64,000 nucleotides of DNA from Lactarius indigo (GCA_025766275.1 JAFKAC010000046.1:310001-374000), one strand, 5' to 3'; shown: positions 34,101-45,804, numbered from the stretch's first letter. Numbers and translations are program-made. Notes: generated from the letters alone by a model not told the origin.

Positions 34101-35962
34101 CGGCAACCGCGGCTGTAGCAAACTTGAGACTCATCCCATTTCCAATGATATCTATACGGTACGGGGAAAGTTCTCTATGACTTGCTGGTGCCAGTCTGTC
34201 TTGCAGAAGGAGGGAAATGGGGGGTCACGAACATGAAAGGAGCCAAGTTGGTTGTATTCTTCATCGTTATCTTATCGCAGATCAGTACCACTCTCGTTCA
34301 GTTCTTCGACAGACTTCGAGGCGTTTTACGTGCTATCGGTGTTATTACAGTCACATCTAGCTACAATACATGCGGTTCTACATCAGTAGCTACTAGGCGC
34401 GCACGTTGTATTGGAAGAAGTGGAGAATGATATTGGTCAAAGACTCAATGCGAACGGGAATTGTCGTGTGTGCCACTGGCAGTGGGTCATTCGAATGTGG
34501 GGTATGCTTGTCTTCTCTCGAGTGTGTAAGAAATGTGACGCCAGAGCGAATAAAATGGCAAACTCACATGGGAACGACCGGTACTTGCCGGCTAAACTGA
34601 CTACGCAATGCGCCCTGTCTTCTCGCTCGACAAGTGTCCTTCCCGATTTGAATCCAATCTCAGCCGATATAGGCCGTGCCCCTCTCGTTGATCACCTACA
34701 CATAGGAATAGGTTGCCTCCTCTCCTTTTCTCCGATCCGGCAACGACGCGTCAGAGGCAGAGCTCCCTTTGAGCGATCGACTGCGAGTTTTTTTTTATGC
34801 TTGGGGACCCTTGAAGCTTGAAGCTTGAAGCTTGAAGGTGCGCTACCCTTCCCGTGCCGGTTATCTCATACAGAAATTGAATGGCATCCAAATAGTCCTC
34901 CCTACACCCACTCGCGTCCATTCACGCAGCGAACAGTCTCCTCCTCTACCGTCCTTACCACCCGTCATCTGGTATTAGGGTTCGTGTCTGCAGGTCGTCT
35001 GGTTCTCAACACCCCATCGTCAGCGCCGCAGCCTGGAAATTCAAGGACAGCGCACCTTTCTCTTGAGGTCATCACTGCCCTCCTGTAGGGTTTGTTCCGC
35101 TTTGGCGGCTCCGGTGGTCATCCGGTGATGTCATGGCGCGTGTGATGCATCACCTCCGTGAATGGGCAGCCCCGGGTGACACAGTGCGGGCTCTTGTCGC
35201 TCCAGGTCGTCACTGAAAAAAGTCAAGTTCGCATGTCCGTCGGTGACGAAATATGCTTGTATTCGCCAACTTTCAAGTGTAAGCACAGCGCTACGCACTC
35301 CCCCTTGTACTGAAACTATTCACATCATACCTCTCCTTTCCAAGGACTATGCTCCCTCACCAACCAATCACGCTTTCGCTATCCTCTCATTTCAACAGAC
35401 AGCGCTAGATGCAGGTCTCCCATCTGCCGGCAAGAATTCCTCGCTAGGGTTCGGCAAATATATTGAAATACTCGACGTACGTCCTCTCTTTGGCATCACT
35501 CACAACTTCTCGTTCCCTTCCAGACTAACCCAACGCATACAAATAGTTTATTTCGCGTTCGCATAATCCCGCGTGCCGCGCATCTCCCTAGTGCGGTATT
35601 TTTCGCCTTCCGGCGTTATTTTTTTTGTCCATTCTCGTCGGGCGGTTGACACCCTGACCATTTACCACCTGCGCTCGTATCGTCTCCCGTGGCGCCAGTG
35701 GTGATGTTACATGCGGTGCGGTCCGCGGCCACATCAAATTGTGTGACATGCGGTGCGCTGACGGTTGCCGTGTTGGACTGGGCGGTTGTCATGAGCGGGG
35801 GTAGGGGCGGGGATAACGTTTTCGTGAATGGTCAGGTTGGGCAGAGGTGACGCGCGGCATCTTTATATGGCTACTACCTACAAACTGTGTATCCGAATGT
35901 ATTTGTCAAACAAAGCAACGTTTCTACTCTGTATCATAAAGCAGGTCCATCACGACTACATA
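31151..35962. other. Spacer between STAND genes I and II
   Basis: No gene supported. Much of it is homologous to 57017-62519. A degenerate module recurs near 31.64-32.33, 32.37-32.95 and 33.9-34.4 kb, and again near 57.1-58.0 and 60.2-60.9 kb. A TTGAAGC microsatellite lies at about 34809-34837. Open frames are short and not conserved between copies. Confidence 0.5.
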
Positions 35963-38900
35963 TCATGCTTGGTTGGTGGAGTATTCTGACAACAATCGTT
36001 TCATTGCCTTCCTCTTTCTCCCGGAAGCGAGCTGCAAAGGTGACTTTCCCTCCAAGTTCTTCACGTTGACGTTAGCTCCATGCTTGAGAAGTATTCGCGC
36101 CATCTCGAGCAATCGAAGGCGTGACGCCAGATGCAACGGGGTTTCGTGGTCTTCGTTCTGTGCATTCACATTCGCACCGCGCTCCAGTAATTCTTGTGCA
36201 AGACGAGCAGCTGTGCGTGGATAGAATTTTCGAACCCACAACTCTGCCTCCGTGAAACTGTGGTACTCATGATTGCCTAGTACCACCCGGTGTAGTGGCG
36301 TCTGGCCTCTGATGTCTTCCGCGTTAACCCGTGCCCCATGGTCAAGCAACACCTCTGCGACGCCGGTATTCCCATAGTAGGATGCTAAATGTAGTGGGGT
36401 CGCCTGTTCTTTGTCTTGTGCATTTATGTTCACGCCACGCTCCAACAATAGCCGTACAACATGGGAGCCCAATCCGCGATGGTCTAAGCTCTGTGATACT
36501 CGGTGCAAAGGTGTCCGGCCTCTGATGTCCTCCGCATTAGGACTCGCCCCATGGTCCAGCAGCACCTCTGAAAGATCGACAATCCCGTGATGTGATGCGA
36601 AATGTAACGGAGTTGCCTGGGTTTTGTCTCGTGCATCTACGTTCGCGCCGCACTCTAAAAATAGTTGAGTGAGAGCCTGATGGTGAAGGACGCGATCGAG
36701 GTTAGAATGTGAAATTTGTGATATACAGTGTAATGGGGTCTGGCCGTCTGCGTTCTGTGTGTCGGCTTCGGCACCATGGTCAAGCAACACTTGAACGGCC
36801 CCCGTCAAGTAGCAGGGAGACGCCAAATGTAACGGGGTTGCTTTGTCCTTGTCTCGTGCACGCACGTCCGCGCCACGCTCCAACATTAGCTGTGCAATAC
36901 GGGCACTACCGTGATTCATGGCACAGTGTAATGGGGTCCGGCCATCAGCATTCTGCGCGTTGACCTCTGCTCCGTGGTCAAGCAACACTAGTGCGGTCTC
37001 GAAGTGCCCATTGAAACACGCGAAATGTAAAGGGGTTGCCCAGTCCTTATCTCGCGCATCCACGTTCGTGCCGAGCTTCAGTAATAGCCGTGCGATGTCG
37101 GGGTTTTCGTCGATGTAATCTTCGTGCAAAGATACTAGGTGAAGAGGGGTCTGGCCCCGAACATTCACCGCGTTGGCCTTCGCGCCATGGTCGAGCAGTA
37201 GCTGTGCGACCTCGAGCATCCCATGGAAGGACGCTAAGTGTAACGGGGTTGCGTGGTCCCCATCTAGTGCATCCACATCCATGCCGCACTCCAGTAAAAG
37301 CAATGCGACATCGGGAGCTAATTTGCGGTGATGTGTTGTATCCCCGAAAATGAACTGGGAATGAGAGAAATAAGGGTACAATTTGTATTGGTGGATGCCT
37401 CGTGACACCTCATGCAGTGGGCTCCGGCCTTGGATGTTCTCTGCTTGGACATTTGCGCCGTGGTCTAGCAGCAGCTGTGTAATCTCGGCCCGCGCGTAAC
37501 ATGATGCGAAATGTAACGGGGTTGCCTTGTCCTCATCTTGTGCCATCACGTCCGCACCACGCTCGACTAATATTTGCGCAAGAATAGCACGTCCGCCTTC
37601 GCGTTTGCCTTCGTCTTCGCCGGATCTCCTGGTCGACACTAGGTGTAATGGAGTTTGCCCCGTGTCGTTGCGACAATCGACCTCTGCCCCGTGTTCGAGT
37701 AACGTCTGAGCTACCTTGAGATATCCCCTCTCTGCTGCTATATGCAGCGGGCTCCAAAAGCGCTCTTCCGTGGCATTCACGTCTGCGCCGCGTCTGAGGA
37801 GAAACTGCACGACATCGACACAAGCATCTCCTAAAAAGTGGGTTATGTGGAAAAGTGGGGGGCGTCCGCTAATATTGATATGCGCGCCGTGCTCAATGAG
37901 GAGCTCGGCAACCCGAAAGTGCTTTCCGAATAAGGCCGCGATCAAGGGACATTCGAGGTGGCCATCACGATAATTTACTTGTTCCGGGTGTTTAACAACA
38001 AGGTGCCGAACTAGGTCGTCGAATCCACAAAGGGCGGCGTAGTAAAGAGGTTGGGGAAGGTGTTCTTTCCAGTACGGATGTGTATAAGGGTTAATGTCGT
38101 GTGTCCATATCCATTCCAAAAAGTATGGCTTGTTCAAGTCAAAGAGAGTCTCCATTGCATCTTTCACGCGTGACGACACACTCCCGACCTGAGCGTGTGA
38201 AGCCCAGTGTTCGGCGGCATACTCGAGCAGAGGGATGTCCATCTTGCCATGCTTGCCGCCGCCCTCGTCGCTGCCCTCTTCACATGCTTCGTCAATGCGA
38301 TGATCCAAGTGGAGTAGAACCCCAAGGCAGGCACGCGCAAGTGTCAAGTGCGCAGGTTCAGGGAGAATGTGGTAAAGTGAGATATCTCTGCTCGCGGCAA
38401 CAAGACGATTCGATGTGAGGTACTCTTTCACTGAAAAATGCGAAAATTGGACGACCCGGCCGTCTTCGCCATCGACAATGGTAACCAAACTCGAACAGGC
38501 AGATAACACAGCTCGTTCCTGGTCTTCCCATCGCCATTCCGCATGGAGTACCGGGATCTCTCCCTCAGCCGTATCAAGGTCAAACGCAAGTACCTCTGCC
38601 AGTTCCTCGACACGAAGCGGCCGCATAGCCACAGCAAGGCAGTTTAACAGACGACGTGCGTACTGGCCTTGGTTGGTGGACTCGATCTCCTTCAAGACCC
38701 GCTCGTACGTCTCGTCCAGGGTTTTCGGTAGTTCGTTGAGTTGACGCCGAAGGCTGGGAGCGAGACAATGTCTCAATACCTCCAACTGACAAAACACCCA
38801 TCGGAACCTGTATGATCAATATTAGGGAAGTATTGAGGAGAACAAAATATCGCCTTACATGCCATCAGCCTTCTCCGAGAGCGTCTCGATAACTAAATTC

Positions 38901-40785
38901 CTGTCAGCTTCTCGCCAACTCGTTATTTGGGGGTCGGAATGAACAACAGCGCTGACGTATTCGACGATATCGTTCTTCTGTCCAAGTTGATCATGAAGGG
39001 AGAGGTGGTCCGATATCAAAGGTTCGAGAGCGGTCCGGATATCATTCTCCCAGCGACTGGTCATGCACATGTGTAGATTCGGAAGGCGCAGGTCGACAAG
39101 GTCTTTTACAAGTTCGAGGACGTGTCCTCGCGGAGTTGGAATCCCGGACGTGTTGGGACACTCGTCAAGGGCGTCCAGGATGATGTAAGTAGGGAATTGA
39201 GAAAGGGATGGCGCCATCAGCATGCCTTTGAGGCATTGCACCAAAGCACGTTCACTGGGCTGCTCCTTGCCAGCGTCATAGGTCGAATAGACATGGGAGA
39301 GCATATTGAGACAAGGCGTCGACCGGGAAGCGAGCTGTATTAGAAGTGAAGAAAGGAGGCCGCGGCGATGCTTCTTATTGACATCTCTAAAATCAAAGTA
39401 GAAATAGGCGACGGAGGCCGACCCGGCATCGCGTAGGGTGATGACGTGCTGAACAATTGCAGAGCTGGAGGACATAAGCATCTGTATATGGTGACAAAAC
39501 ATACAGAATGGCGAACCAGAGGATACTCTTCCCTGAGCCCGCTACGTAAGAAGTGGTCAGTGAAGTATGAAACCCGCAGTGTGAGAACATCCATACCTTT
39601 CCCATGAATCCACAGTAAGGAGCCCGACGACTCCCATCTCTTAAATACATCCTCGTTGAAAATCCATACCGCAGTTCTCTCATGCTGAGCGCTGCACGCG
39701 ATGTTGTGATTGGTTGACGGATCAGGCGGGGTCAGCCATCCTCGGAGGTCTTGGAGGAGCCGTTCCCCTATGACGGTGTGTGAGCTTATATTAATAGCAG
39801 GGATAAGGTCATTGCAGTACGAACAATCGCGGGAGCTCATATCGCTCGCGATCTGTTGCACCATCGCTTTGGTTTCTTTCGCGTCTAATCCGAAGAGGCT
39901 CAGTATGAATTGTGCCACCAGTCGAATGAGCTACGCACCGTCCTTGAGAATGCTAGTGGCGTCCTTGAGATCGCTGGTGGTCTTCAACACTTGCATAGAC
40001 ACCATCCGGAGCTCTCCCTGTTCCAATTTATCCAACTTCAGCAACGCGTCCTCGATATCGTTCCTTCCCACCAGCCTCTTAAGAAACGTTTCTGGTCAAA
40101 TTTCAGCAAGGGAAAGCCCAGCGGAGGAGATAAACTAACTCTTGCGGCTTTGATACATCACCTTCGTCGCGACCGCAAGCATAGACAGCACTTCGGCCAT
40201 AACGTTTCCCATCGCGTTCGTCATATGTGCTGTCGGTGGGACTTCGGTGTGCGTCTGAAGGCGTACAAAGAAGTTTTCAATTCTCTCGAAGAGCTCGATG
40301 AGTACATCGCGGCTCGCTGCAGTGCCCCTTGCCGCCTGCGGGAAATGGCGTCGTCATGAGTTATCACAGTCTATGCAGAGTGTCAACTCACTACAAGGAG
40401 GATACTCATCGCAGAAAAGATGACTTTGGTAGGAGGAAATACCTGAAATTTGACGTTAGGACTCGTGCCGGTAGTAAGGCAACGTTCTGGGACTCACTGT
40501 GCCAACGCCCTCGCCAAGGGTGGAAGAGAGCGCGTTGAGGACATTCACAGTAGGCGTAAGCCACTTTGTGAGTCGCTCATCGTTGCTCTGGGATTGATTG
40601 AGTTCGTTGGCTTTCCCTTGAAGTACGGTGAGGATGGCTTCAATAGAACTACAACCATTTATCTCCTCCGCGAGCGGATGGGTCGAAATTTCTTTTCCGG
40701 TCTTCTTCTTATACTCTTTGAGTGCCTTCTCGAAGATCGGATGAAAGTTTGGAGTTGAGGAGGACTGCTGGAGACTGGTTGACAT
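35963..40785 (-). CDS. STAND gene II: Goodbye-NACHT-winged helix-ankyrin protein
   Basis: Predicted intact NLR-like protein of about 1487 aa. Exons on minus: 40498-40785, 40392-40442, 40140-40335, 39939-40091, 39597-39884, 39505-39541, 39464-38859 and 38807-35963. All joins keep frame and use GT-AG. Domains: N-terminal Goodbye domain (HPIFEKALKEYKKKTGKEI to LKRLVGRNDIEDAL), a linker with CSYC, then RGWLTPPDPST; NACHT ATPase with Walker A HGKAGSGKS across intron 39542-39596 and Walker B TYIILDALDEC near 39160-39190; winged-helix region MRPLRVEELAEVLAFD; about two dozen ankyrin repeats. Such proteins act as cytosolic signal sensors in fungal non-self recognition. The ligand is unknown. The ATG is shared with gene I, supporting the start. 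Confidence 0.85.
39465..39504 (-). other. Very short intron in STAND gene II
   Basis: 40 nt, GTATGT donor and CTCCAG acceptor. Its removal is required to keep frame between SGKSILWFAIL and SAIVQHVITLRD. In gene I the same position has the same length but a T run instead of the donor. Confidence 0.6.
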
Positions 40786-40904
40786 TGTAATTCTGGTGAC
40801 TTTGAGCTAGATAGGAGTGCAGGTCGAAAATGCGAGCCGAGGACCACGTTTCTCAGGTGGGAACGTGTGCAGGTAGCGCGCACAGCCTCTCGCACAGCAC
40901 ACAT
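40786..40904 (-). promoter_or_regulatory. Conserved upstream region of STAND gene II
   Basis: Nearly identical to 31032-31150 upstream of gene I. Candidate shared promoter or leader. Confidence 0.35.
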
Positions 40905-41323
40905 GATTGGATAACGTTGGCTCAGGCGCTCATCGGGTCATCTCCGGGCCGGTTCAAACGAGATACCCAGCCCCTTCACAGTCCTCGATGTGTGCTCTTT
41001 CTATCCCCCCTTCGTTCCCGTTCGCCCCCTCTCACAAATGGGAACGATATCCAACTGGAAAATACGATCCTCTCCCGCATTCATCTACGCTGTACGCTTC
41101 CCATCTGTCCAATCCCGTGAAAGCGTTCGTCTAGCCCTCGTAGGACGCTAGGCCCCCCATTCTCCAACCCCCCACACCGATGCCAGGCACCGATACTTTG
41201 GTTAGAATATGGTTATTGGTGACAATTAATGGTATGTAATAACAGTCTTGCGGTCTACTAGCGGCGATACACTCACTAGGAGTCGTGATGCGCCACGCAT
41301 GAAGGCAGTGGCAGAGCGCAGGA
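40905..41323. other. Spacer upstream of STAND gene II, up to T4
   Basis: Homologous to about 31151-31550 upstream of gene I. No gene seen. It resumes at 57017 on the other side of T4. Confidence 0.5.
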
Positions 41324-41709
41324 TGTTATGCGCAGTAAGGTGTATCGTTCGGATTCGAGTCGGAGGTCGAATCGGAGTTCGGATAATGCCGACAATCAGA
41401 CGGCGGAACGATGATGCACAAGATGAGAGGGGAATCACGAGTCAACGACGAGCGATCGTTCGGGTTCGTGAAGCCAAAGATGTTTATACGAGAAGTTACT
41501 GCAGTTGAATACAGTAAGTCGAGCTTAGAGCTCTTAGTACATGGAAACCAGTCCTTAAGTACTACTGGAGGGAGTCATATGGAAGCTACGAGAACGTCCT
41601 TCGAATCATACAGAAGGTGTGAGTCAACAAGTTGGAAGGACGTTTGGAAACATCGAGAAGAAACGAGAAGAAACAGGAGAAACAGGAGGCGCGAGTACGT
41701 AGTGTAACA
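41324..41709 (-). repeat. T4 3' LTR
   Basis: 386 bp, TGTTATG...GTAACA. Preceded on the coding side by a polypurine tract (AAAGGAGGGGG then TGA, 41710-41723, minus). Confidence 0.93.
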
Positions 41710-41721
41710 TCACCCCCTCCT

Positions 41722-42442
41722 TTAGGCTCGTTGGTTGGTCCGTCTGATGAGACGGTCCTCGTGGGCTTCCATTCGGCGACGGACAGCATTGCCGGGATCT
41801 TCACTGAAGGGACGCGAACGGCATGGCTTGGAGAAGAGACGGTGAGTGCGTGGTACCTTACACTCGTCTTGGCACTTGCGGTGGGGTTGATGACACTTGA
41901 CGTCGGCGTGACCGTACCTCTTGCAAAGGCCGCACTGGACGAACATAGTACAGTCTTCGGTATTGTGAGTAGTGTGTTGGCACCAGCGACAAAGGAGTTC
42001 AGCATGTTGTTCTTCGATTTGCTGGAAGTGTTCTTGAACTTGCTGTCAGGTCTCGTCATTTGGTACCCACATAAGATGGTCGCCCTCATTCTGAATGACC
42101 TGCTGGAGGCGGTGGTAGACGTTGTTCTGACCGAGGCGTCTTACTGAGTCCTTGATTTCTCCCATGGTTCCGGCGATTTCTACCCTGAGCTTGTCTAGAA
42201 TGTCGTGTTGGCTTTGAAGGTCTTCCGTCATGGTTCAGAAACGTTGTACTTCAGCTTGTACTCGCCAGTCATCCATGACATGGAGCGCACGGTCAACATC
42301 GGCGCGCATCGTCATATCCGGATCGAACACGCAGATTTGATAGGGCTTGAGTGCCGGATATCCCTGGTTATTGTTAGTGGCTCTCAGGGGTTCCTCGTAG
42401 ACGTTCTGATTGCATCCCATGGTGCCGCAGATGGTGGGGTAT
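41722..42442 (-). pseudogene. T4 third ORF, 3' part: coiled-coil segment and two CCHC zinc knuckles
   Basis: Continues the frame broken by T5 at 51083-51497. From the junction it reads PTICGTMGCNQNVYEEPLRA, then CVFDPDMTMRADVDRALHVM, a charged helical segment (EDLQSQHDILDKLRVEIAG), and two consecutive CCHC fingers, CRWCQHTTHNTEDC (41950-41991) and CGLCKRYGHADVKC (41893-41934). It ends in a basic tail at 41722, next to the polypurine tract. In-frame TGA codons at 42235-42237 and 42046-42048 fit CGA decay. The fingers have Gag nucleocapsid spacing (C-x2-C-x4-H-x4-C), so a nucleic-acid-binding protein is likely. Its role in the element is unknown. Confidence 0.7.
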
Positions 42443-42949
42443 TGTTACGTTTCAACCCACATCCTTACTGTACCGGTTGCAACTACGGCGGTAAGGTAGA
42501 TTAGTTGCGGACTTACGATAGGCGATTACGAGTACGATAGGAGATTGCGCACTGATTGCTGACTGAGGACTATGCCACTAATACTAGTAGTAGTAGTATT
42601 AGGGTTCGAGCTACTTACGCGATACGTTGGACGCTACATTACCGTGACTCATAGCAGCGCTTGAAAGCCTGCTCGACTTGTATTTAATCTGTCTTGTGAA
42701 GACCAAGATACGCCATCTTGGTCTTCTTGAATCGTCACTTGTTTCTTCTCCCTTTCTCTCTTTCTGTCTCTCTCTCTCTCTTCTATTGCATCAAGAAGTG
42801 CACCTTCGAGTGTTCACCTTTGCCTACACTTGGACCTTCGTGTCTTCAAGATACTCGTCATGCCTGGACCTCCGTGTCTTCAGAGCCTCCGTTAAGTTGT
42901 TACCGCCTCTATAGAGCTCAAGTCGAGCTGACGTCGTGACGACGTTACA
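42443..42949 (+). repeat. T5 5' LTR
   Basis: 507 bp, TGTTACG...GTTACA. TATTTAA at 42681-42687 lies 34 nt upstream of ATCTTGGTCTT (42715-42725). That segment is the right arm of a perfect 11-bp inverted repeat whose left arm AAGACCAAGAT is at 42699-42709. Two 70-80-codon frames within the LTR recur in the 3' LTR and are judged spurious. Confidence 0.95.
42681..42725 (+). promoter_or_regulatory. T5 core promoter and predicted RNA 5' end
   Basis: TATTTAA followed at 34 nt by ATCTTGGTCTT, which is the exact complement of the primer-binding site at 42952-42962. The spacing suits transcription starting at this 11-mer, as self-priming requires. Inference from sequence only. Confidence 0.55.
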
Positions 42950-42951
42950 TT

Positions 42952-42962
42952 AAGACCAAGAT
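42952..42962 (+). promoter_or_regulatory. T5 primer-binding site (self-priming type)
   Basis: AAGACCAAGAT, two bases after the LTR end. Pairs with the first 11 nt of the predicted transcript. No tRNA complement is evident. Confidence 0.65.
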
Positions 42963-43181
42963 ACCACCGTGGCCGTAACAACAAGAGACCAGTGGACGAA
43001 CTTCCGTCCATACTCGCTCCCAAGAAGAGGAGAACGAAACGTCCCCACGCGCTTCCTACGGGCTGCTAGTTGGAGGGAAAGACAAGAAGAAACCGGATAC
43101 TTTGTGGAGTTCAACGGACCTAGCAGGTTCCGACCAGTTGAGTTCAACTTCGACCACTTGTGTTGGACGGAGGTTGCGTGG

Positions 43182-43976
43182 TGTTACGTTCCTACGAACG
43201 TATTGTCCGACTTGGACCGAGAACGGGTGTTGGTACGTGACTACTACTCGTGGAACGAGTTGAAGTGCTGAAACGTCCCCTTAGTAGTCAGAACAAGGCT
43301 ACCTCCTGATGAGATAATCAGGGAATAAGAGAGAAGTTGGACAGCCGTCGACCAAAAGAGAGATGGGAGGCAAGCGTTGAGTCACAAAGGAGGGGAAAGC
43401 CTGAAGTCCTATTGAATGGTAGGAGTGATACAAGAACTCAAGCTGGGGAACGCTCCGTCCCAGCGTACTACCTATATACTGGTGTGTAGTAAGGTTCGTA
43501 GTCAGATCCAAACACAGAAACCCTAGTATCGTACTGAGTCATAGATAAGTACAGCCAATGGCATAAGGCCCTCGGTATCGTATCAGTCAGCATAAGCATA
43601 TCAGCCAATCAGAACGCACACAGTAATCAGAAGGTGGGCACGTAGGCCCGTAAAGTCTGTACAAAGGAACCCAATAACCTCTAAGCTTGATAAGGCAAGC
43701 GGACCGTAACACTGGTTCGGCGTGGTGTTTGTATTACGCAAACATCACACTGAAACATTGTCACGTGAGTATGTTAGTCACGTGACTGTCAGCCGTCCAC
43801 ACCGCGTATACGCGGCTCGGGCATACTCCTCTTGGTTTTGCAGCTGTGTAAGCAGCCCTCCTTCTTCGTCATCTTCTTCAGGGGAGTTGGTACTCGTCCA
43901 TCCGGACTCGCGATAGTCCCATAGAGGTCCAACACGTGATGCTGGTAAGTCACGTGGTCGAGGTGCGTTCGTTACA
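43182..43976 (-). repeat. T6 solo LTR inside T5 gag
   Basis: 795 bp starting TGTTACGTTCC and ending GTTCGTTACA, flanked by the 5-bp duplication CGTGG (43177-43181 and 43977-43981). Removing it and one duplication restores the T5 Gag frame (TEVAW to NPIDSQW). No internal region, so it is the product of LTR-LTR recombination. Minus orientation is favoured weakly: TATATAGG on minus (first T at 43478), then an inverted repeat GCTGGG...CCCAGC just before the expected RNA start. Confidence 0.82.
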
Positions 43977-45804
43977 CGTGGAATCCCATAGATTCCCAGT
44001 GGGATGTCATACGACCAGCAGGACCTAGATACCAGTGCGATATCAACGCTCGAGAACTCAATAGCCGAGCAGATTGGGGCCCCATCGACGGGCAAGTACG
44101 AGAACACTCTACTGGAGAAGCGATATCAGAAGAAGAGGAACAAAGCCAAGACGAGAGTGAAGGACGGGAGCCAAATCAAACAGAAACTAGCGGAGGAGCA
44201 ATACAAGATCTCCTCATCGAACGAGCTGAGTCCGCACATATTACCGAACCAGAGCCAATTCACATCCGATCACCAGCCATTATGGCAACAATAACGAGAG
44301 CAATGGAAGAGGTCGCGATTGAAGAAGCACGCGCAATACGAGAAGAAGCACAAGAAATCCTCATGCCCATTAACCCTGAAACCGGTGTACGAATGACTGC
44401 AGACGACGCAGCCATCTTTCGAGCAATAGGGTCAGATCGAGGAGACCCCCCATCCGGACGACAACCCGCACTAGACCTCCCGCCGGGAATAGGAGGACCG
44501 GGCGGAGACCCGCCACCGCCACCAGGGGGGGGTGTCCCGTTTGATCTACGAAGAACCGAGCCACCAAGAATGCCACCCATGGGACCGCCAGGAGGCGGAG
44601 GAGGCGATGGCGGAGGAGGAGAAGGTGGTAGAAATGCTGGAGGAGGAGGACATCATAACGAAAAACTAACTGGCGAGCCACCTTCCATTTTTGACGGAGA
44701 CAGACTCAAAGTAGATCAATTCCTAACGCAGTGGCATGTCTATTGGGGCATGAATTTGGACGCCCCTATCATGCGCAACGACTACAGAAGATGCCTTCTG
44801 TTTCTTTCCTACATCAAAGGCGGAGCGGTCAGCGAATGGGTTCTATCCTTCCTGAACTGGCTCAACAGGCAAATACAACGGGGAATAAGCCCCTACACTC
44901 GCGACTTATGGGACGCCGTAGCCGATGGATTCAGCCAGAGGTTCGAGAATACGCTAGAAAGGGAACAAGCCCAAGCCATCCTACGGAAAGGTTATAAGAT
45001 GACGGGGGAGGACATTGACAAGTACGTCAATGACTTTGAACAGCTCGCACGGAAAGCTCACTATCACCTCAATGAACCCCAAACCATCGACCTCTTTACG
45101 TCGGGTCTACCCAAGGAACTGTTCAAGAACGTGTTCCAGTTCGACGACCCCGTCACGTTCGACGACTGGAAAAGGGCCATCCTCAAGCGACAGAAGAACT
45201 ATATCCACCTCAAGGCGCGACTCAATGAATACAAAAATACGACAACGCAACCAAAGAAGCAGGGCGGCAATGCAGGGTGGACACTCCCGCAGAACCTGCC
45301 ACAAACTAACCCGTGGGCGATGGACACCTCGGCTGACCGTGCAAAGGTGAGGCTCGCGGGGTCCGAAGACATCGATTTCAACAAACTGCCACACCGCGAC
45401 TGGCCCACACCACCGTTCCCGCCGAGAGGAGGACCAGGAGCTAGAGGACGAGGAAGAGGAGGATCTCGAAGGGACTTAAGGAATGTCCTTTGCTATAACT
45501 GTCACGCTCCCGGCCACCTCTCATGAAATTGCCCATATCCGCGTGTGCAGCAACAGTGGCAGGCTGCCCCATCCAGTAGCCGCATGACCGAAACTACGGG
45601 ATATCCTCAAGGACCCGTCTCACAGTACGCACCATCGCAGTACGCGTCGTCACTACCTGGGTATATGTCGCCGGCGCCAAGCACAACGCCCGCACCCCAA
45701 ATCAACGCGGCAAGCACGAAAACAGTGGGAGAACAGGCCAAAGAATGGCTCACACAGGTGGCCAATAGTACGGACGAAGTAAAAGATCTTATACTTCAAG
45801 ATCT

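Noticed and set aside
42678..42939. Two 70-80-codon frames in the T5 LTR, repeated at 50811-51072
   Set aside because: They recur only because the LTRs are identical, and they contain the promoter and a CT-rich leader.
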